Assembly: GCF_030811555.1 (NCBI RefSeq)
Contig: NZ_JAUSQZ010000001.1
Span: 2,787,241 to 2,851,240 of the forward strand
Length of the DNA stretch: 64,000 nucleotides
Origin: Kineosporia succinea
Lineage (GTDB): Bacteria > Actinomycetota > Actinomycetes > Actinomycetales > Kineosporiaceae
Direction: 5' to 3'
Shown here: positions 60,525 through 64,000 of the stretch, piece after piece
How positions within the stretch are numbered: the stretch's first letter is position 1
How the letters are laid out: each line of letters starts with the position of its first letter
Made by a program: the position numbers and the translations under genes
The notes under the pieces: generated by a model
The model's database searches: none
Seen by the model: only the letters and a program-made list of their open reading frames with translations
What the model was told of the DNA's origin: nothing

Positions 60525-62107
60525 CGGGTGTACTGCCCGTCGACCTGACGGAAGATGCCCAGCTCGTTGTCGTCGTCGAGTCCGGCCGGCCGCAGTTCGG
60601 CGGGCAGGTCCTGGTAGGCCACCGGCCGCAGGAACCGCTCGATCGCCAGTGTGCCCACCGAGGTGCTCCGCCCGTCGTACGTGCTCGGGAACGGGCCGCC
60701 GTGCACCATCGCCTGCCCCACGTCCACACCCGTGGGCCAGCCGTTGAACACGATCCGGCCGACCTTCAGCTCCAGCTCGGGCAGCAGCTGCCGGGCCAGG
60801 TCGAGGTCGGCCCCGGCCGCGTGCACGGTGGCGGTGAGCTGGCCCTCCAGCGCCTGCACGATCAGGGCGAGCTGAGATGCGTCCTCGATCCGGACCACGA
60901 GCGAGGTGGCCCCGAACACCTCTTCCTGCAGCGCCGGATCGGCCAGGAAGGCCGACGCGGTGGTGGTGAAGAGATGGGTGACGCCCTCGGCCGCTATGGT
61001 CTCGTCGCGCGCGCCCGCCGCGACCTCGGTGACGTCGGCGTGAGAGGCATAGCGCCGCACGCCTTCTGCGTAGGCCGAGCAGATGCCCGGGCTGAGCATC
61101 GGGGCGGCCTGCGAATTCTGGACGCTCCGGGCGGCCGAGCCGAGAAAGGTCTCCAGAGCGGGGGAGTCGAAGGCGAACACCAGTCCAGGACTGGTGCACA
61201 ACTGGCCCACCCCGGTGGTGAGGGACGCGACGAAAGCCGTGCCCAGTGCGTCCGCACGCTCGGACAGTGCCCCGGGCAGCAGGAACACCGGGTTCACGCT
61301 GGACATTTCGGCATAGACCGGAATCGGCACCGCACGCGCGGCGGCCGTGGCCGCCAGCGCGAGGCCACCGCTGCGCGAACCGGTGAACCCCACCGCCCGC
61401 ACATGAGGGTCCGCGACCAGGGCCGTTCCCAGGTGGGTTCCGCTGCCGTGGAGCAGGGAGAAGACGCCCTCCGGCAGGCCGGACTCGCGCACCGCGGCCT
61501 GGACCGCCCGGCCGACGATCTCCGACGTGCCCGGGTGCGAGCCGTGCGCCTTGACGATGACCGGGCAGCCCGCGGCCAGGGCGGACGCGGTGTCGCCCCC
61601 GGCGACCGAGAAGGCCAGGGGAAAGTTCGACGCCCCGAACACCGCGACCGGGCCCAGCGGGATCTTGCGCTGTCGCAGGTCAGGGCGGGGGAGGGGCTCG
61701 CGGTCGGGCAGCGGGGGCTCGATCCGGGCGCCGATCCAGCTGCCCTCGCGCAGCACCTTCCCGAACAGCCGCAGCTGGTTGGCGGTGCGCGCGAGCTCAC
61801 CGCGCACCCGGGGCTCGGCGATACCGGTCTCGGTGATCACCCGGGCGACGAGCACCTCGGCGACGGCCTCGAGGTTGGCGGCGATCCGGTCGAGGAAGGC
61901 GGCACGTCGTTCGCCGGAGGTCTCCCGGTAGGTGGCGAAGGCGTCCCAGGCCAAGGCCGATGCCTTCCGCACCTCGGTGGAACCCCCGAGCCCGTACACC
62001 GGTTCGAGGTCCTCACCGGTGCGTGGGTTGCGGGCGCGGAAGGTACCGGTGTCGCCGAAGACGCTCGTGGCGCCGATCAGCATCTCCCCGGTGAGGTCCG
62101 TCATCAC
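60521..62107 (-). CDS. 2,5-dioxovalerate (alpha-ketoglutarate semialdehyde) dehydrogenase
   Basis: The 528-residue ALDH has [13 protein letters not shown] after AEMSSV (catalytic Glu region), the nucleophile in [15 protein letters not shown] (Cys304) and [20 protein letters not shown]. The [20 protein letters not shown] signature is that of the KGSADH group used in glucarate and arabinose breakdown. It oxidises the product of KdgD to 2-oxoglutarate with NADP. Start is either GTG 62107 (GTGA overlap) or ATG 62104 (TGATG overlap). Confidence 0.93.
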   Translation of the reverse strand: MMTDLTGEMLIGATSVFGDTGTFRARNPRTGEDLEPVYGLGGSTEVRKASALAWDAFATYRETSGERRAAFLDRIAANLEAVAEVLVARVITETGIAEPRVRGELARTANQLRLFGKVLREGSWIGARIEPPLPDREPLPRPDLRQRKIPLGPVAVFGASNFPLAFSVAGGDTASALAAGCPVIVKAHGSHPGTSEIVGRAVQAAVRESGLPEGVFSLLHGSGTHLGTALVADPHVRAVGFTGSRSGGLALAATAAARAVPIPVYAEMSSVNPVFLLPGALSERADALGTAFVASLTTGVGQLCTSPGLVFAFDSPALETFLGSAARSVQNSQAAPMLSPGICSAYAEGVRRYASHADVTEVAAGARDETIAAEGVTHLFTTTASAFLADPALQEEVFGATSLVVRIEDASQLALIVQALEGQLTATVHAAGADLDLARQLLPELELKVGRIVFNGWPTGVDVGQAMVHGGPFPSTYDGRSTSVGTLAIERFLRPVAYQDLPAELRPAGLDDDNELGIFRQVDGQYTR

Positions 62108-63015
62108 GCCACCTTCTTCACGAGGTCGGTGAGGTCGGCCAGCTCGGCGTCGGTGAGGTCGACCAGCGGCGGGCGCACCGAACCGGCCGGGCGGCCCACG
62201 GCCTGCAGACCGGCCTTGACGATGGAGACCGCGTAACCGGCCCGGCGGTTGCGGATCTCGAGGTAGGGAAAGACGAACTCGCGCAGGCGGCGGTAGACGT
62301 CGTCCCGGTCGCGGCTCCGCACGGACCGGTAGAACTCACCGGCCCAGCGCGGGGCGAAGTTGTAGATGGCCGACGAATAGGTCGTCGCGCCCAGCTCCAG
62401 GTACGGCAGCGCGTAGGTCTCGGCCGTGGGCAGCCCGCCGACGTAGACCAGGCGGTCGCCGTGCGTGGCGTAAAGGTTGGCCATCAGGTCGATGTCACCG
62501 ATGCCGTCCTTGAACCCGATGAAGTTGTCGAACCGGTCCACCAGCTGGTTCACGGTCTTCGCGGTGAACTTGGCGTTGGCCCGGTGGTAGACGATCACCC
62601 CCAGGTCGGTGGACGAGCAGACCCGGGCCACGTGCTCGTACAGGCCCTCCTGCGTCATCTCGGTCAGGTAGGGCGGGAGCAGGAAGATCCCGTCGGCGCC
62701 CGCCCCCTGCGCGGCCTGCGTCATCTCCACCGCGATACCGGTGCCGTAGCCGGCCGGCCCGACCACCGGGACGTCGGTGACCTCCTGCGCGCTGATCCGC
62801 ACCACGCGCTCCACCTCGGACGGCGTGAGGGCGAAGAACTCGCCGGTGCCGCCCGCCGCGAACAGGCCCGCGGCGTCGAACTCCCGCAGGTAGCGCAGGT
62901 GCTCACGCAGCCCACCCTCGTCAAGGGCGAGCTCGGCGTCGGTGTGGGTGACCGGGAACGACAGCAGACCCGACCCGAGGGCATCGCGCAGTTCGGTGGG
63001 CGAGAAACGAGACAT
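62104..63015 (-). CDS. kdgD: 5-dehydro-4-deoxyglucarate dehydratase
   Basis: The 303-residue DapA-superfamily protein has the GTGEFFALT motif ([11 protein letters not shown]), the Tyr of [11 protein letters not shown] and the Schiff-base Lys169 in [11 protein letters not shown]. It converts 5-dehydro-4-deoxyglucarate to 2,5-dioxovalerate with loss of water and CO2. It is the first gene of the operon, with AGGAG before the ATG at 63015. The next two gene products supply its substrate (GudD) and use its product (dehydrogenase). Confidence 0.95.
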   Translation of the reverse strand: MSRFSPTELRDALGSGLLSFPVTHTDAELALDEGGLREHLRYLREFDAAGLFAAGGTGEFFALTPSEVERVVRISAQEVTDVPVVGPAGYGTGIAVEMTQAAQGAGADGIFLLPPYLTEMTQEGLYEHVARVCSSTDLGVIVYHRANAKFTAKTVNQLVDRFDNFIGFKDGIGDIDLMANLYATHGDRLVYVGGLPTAETYALPYLELGATTYSSAIYNFAPRWAGEFYRSVRSRDRDDVYRRLREFVFPYLEIRNRRAGYAVSIVKAGLQAVGRPAGSVRPPLVDLTDAELADLTDLVKKVA

Positions 63016-63046
63016 CGACGGCTCCTGAAAGTCGTGGGTTCCGTCC

Positions 63047-63077
63047 ACGCTAGGCGGCCTTTTCGATACCTGTCCAA
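63047..63077 (-). promoter_or_regulatory. Possible promoter of the glucarate operon
   Basis: On the minus strand, TTGGAC (63072-63077) and TAGCGT (63047-63052) are 19 bases apart, with transcription start about 25-30 bases before the kdgD ATG. The spacing is slightly long. Confidence 0.4.
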
Positions 63078-63125
63078 GCTCACTTCGGCATGGATCAATA
63101 CCCGAAGAGCATTGCTGACCAGTGG

Positions 63126-63154
63126 TTGACGTCACAAATGGCCGCACCTACGGT
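63126..63154 (+). promoter_or_regulatory. Probable promoter of the solute-binding lipoprotein gene
   Basis: TTGACG (63126-63131) and TACGGT (63149-63154) are 17 bases apart, giving a leader of about 50 bases before the ATG at 63210. Confidence 0.55.
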
Positions 63155-63209
63155 ACGTCTACGAATCCAGATCGTGTCCACGAGAAGTGGACGGCTGGGA
63201 AGGAACTCA

Positions 63210-64000
63210 ATGTCGAGCCCACCGATTCCCCGAAAAACCATGCTGCTCAGTGCTGTTCTGGGGGTGTCGCTGATCGCCAGCGGCTGTACCGTCGCCAACT
63301 CCGAGTACGTCACCGGCGGCGGGGCGGGCGGTCTGCGCATCGTCCTGCCGGAGGAGCCCCCGACGCTCGAGGCCTGCCAGAGCTCACTCACCTCGACCGG
63401 CGTCGTCATCCGGTCGAACATCACCGAGCCACTCGTCGAGCGCGACGCCGACACTGGTGAGCTGGGGCCGAAACTCGCCACCGAGTGGGAGCAGACGTCC
63501 GACGAGACCTGGACCTTCACCCTGCGCGAGGGGGTCACGTTCACCGACGGCACCCCCTTCGACGCCGAGGCGGCCGCGTTCACCATCGACCGCGCGGTGA
63601 ACTCCGATCTCGGATGTGAGGTCGAGGGTTATGTTTTCGGCGACACCGATCTGGACGTGAAGGTCGTGGACGACACCACGCTGACCGTCACCACCCCCGA
63701 GCCCGACCCGATCCTCCCGCTGCGTCTCTCGTTCGTCGAGATGGTCTCCCCGAAGACCAGTACGACCGAGAAGGTGCGCGTCCCGATCGGCACCGGCCCC
63801 TACGAGGTGGCCGACTGGCAGGCGGGACAGAGACTTTCGCTCGACGTCAACCCGAACTACTGGGGCGACGCGCCGGGCTACCAGAGCGTGAACTACGTCT
63901 GGCGCGCCGAGGGCAGTGTGCGCGCCGCGATGGTGACCAACGGTGAGGCCGACATCGCGACCAGCCTGGCCCCCGAGGACGGTGCCGGCGAACTGGCCGT
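63210..64000 (+). CDS. ABC transporter solute-binding lipoprotein, family 5 (partial)
   Basis: The visible 263 residues begin at ATG 63210 with AAGGA upstream. A lipoprotein signal (LLSAVLGVSLIASGC, Cys about 26) is followed by a peptide/nickel-type binding domain: ITEPLVERDADTGELGPKLA, TEWEQTSDETWTFTLREGVT, FTDGTPFDAEAAAFTIDRAV and PIGTGPYEVADWQAGQRL. The gene runs past the window end, where permease and ATPase genes are expected. It is divergent from the glucarate operon, so it may deliver glucarate or a related acid; that link is inference from position. Confidence 0.9.
   Translation, partial: MSSPPIPRKTMLLSAVLGVSLIASGCTVANSEYVTGGGAGGLRIVLPEEPPTLEACQSSLTSTGVVIRSNITEPLVERDADTGELGPKLATEWEQTSDETWTFTLREGVTFTDGTPFDAEAAAFTIDRAVNSDLGCEVEGYVFGDTDLDVKVVDDTTLTVTTPEPDPILPLRLSFVEMVSPKTSTTEKVRVPIGTGPYEVADWQAGQRLSLDVNPNYWGDAPGYQSVNYVWRAEGSVRAAMVTNGEADIATSLAPEDGAGELA

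Overview
The window is a high-GC, GC3-rich stretch of actinobacterial chromosome. The best placement is a morphologically complex Actinomycetota. The left end carries the order purM - DUF3073 gene - bldC, which I recall as conserved around Streptomyces bldC. Assignment to a family such as Kineosporiaceae would be inference only. I see no rRNA, tRNA, CRISPR array, transposase or integrase. Nearly all genes look chromosomal, with many GTG starts, 4-base ATGA/GTGA overlaps inside operons, and strong hairpin terminators between convergent genes.

Layout. Positions 1-4.7 kb: end of purM, DUF3073 gene, bldC, a Pro/Ser/Thr-rich exported protein, a small unknown protein and a DinB-fold protein. 4.8-7.6 kb: an Asp/His/Gly-rich exported protein followed in the same frame by a NarL-type sensor kinase and its response regulator. 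7.6-13.8 kb (minus): a three-gene set with a carboxylate-amine ligase fused to a circularly permuted ATP-grasp, an asparagine-synthase-type amidotransferase of the N-acetylglutaminylglutamine type, and an S9 peptidase. This is the best candidate for an undescribed peptide-like metabolite pathway. 14-18.5 kb: an epimerase, a stand-alone protein resembling the C-terminal part of DUF499/PglY-like proteins, a PASTA lipoprotein, and two related exported proteins.

18.7-25.2 kb is a glycerol locus: glpF-glpK-glpD (minus), with a divergent IclR-type regulator and a second glycerol kinase. 25.2-35.6 kb holds transporters (DMT, YnfA), a repeat island with a perfect 46-bp palindrome, a TetR/epimerase pair with two operator copies, a flavin reductase/LLM monooxygenase pair, an acyl-CoA dehydrogenase/SDR pair, DUF1272, a PfpI-like protein and an FAD reductase. 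35.7-37.1 kb is fprA, with an iron-box-like operator at its start codon.

37.4-48.4 kb: an orphan substrate-binding lipoprotein, a second repeat island including a perfect GGGGCT array, an Asp/Glu-racemase-fold protein with a Tyr/Pro hexapeptide tail, an SDR, an enol-lactonase-like hydrolase, a DUF47-Pit phosphate pair, DUF1810, and XRE-cupin/AzlC/AzlD and FCD-GntR/MFS modules. 48.8-58.2 kb: a membrane acyltransferase with a repetitive N-terminal tail, a DevR-like regulator divergent from a double-USP protein with a DosR-box-like site between them, a GGDEF-EAL protein, a membrane metallophosphoesterase, a GNAT, a PsiE-like protein and a single-domain USP. 58.2-64 kb: a D-glucarate catabolic operon (kdgD, semialdehyde dehydrogenase, gudD, 2-hydroxyacid dehydrogenase), divergent from a peptide-type solute-binding lipoprotein cut by the window end.

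All functional calls come from reading the translated sequence and recalled family motifs. No database search was run.
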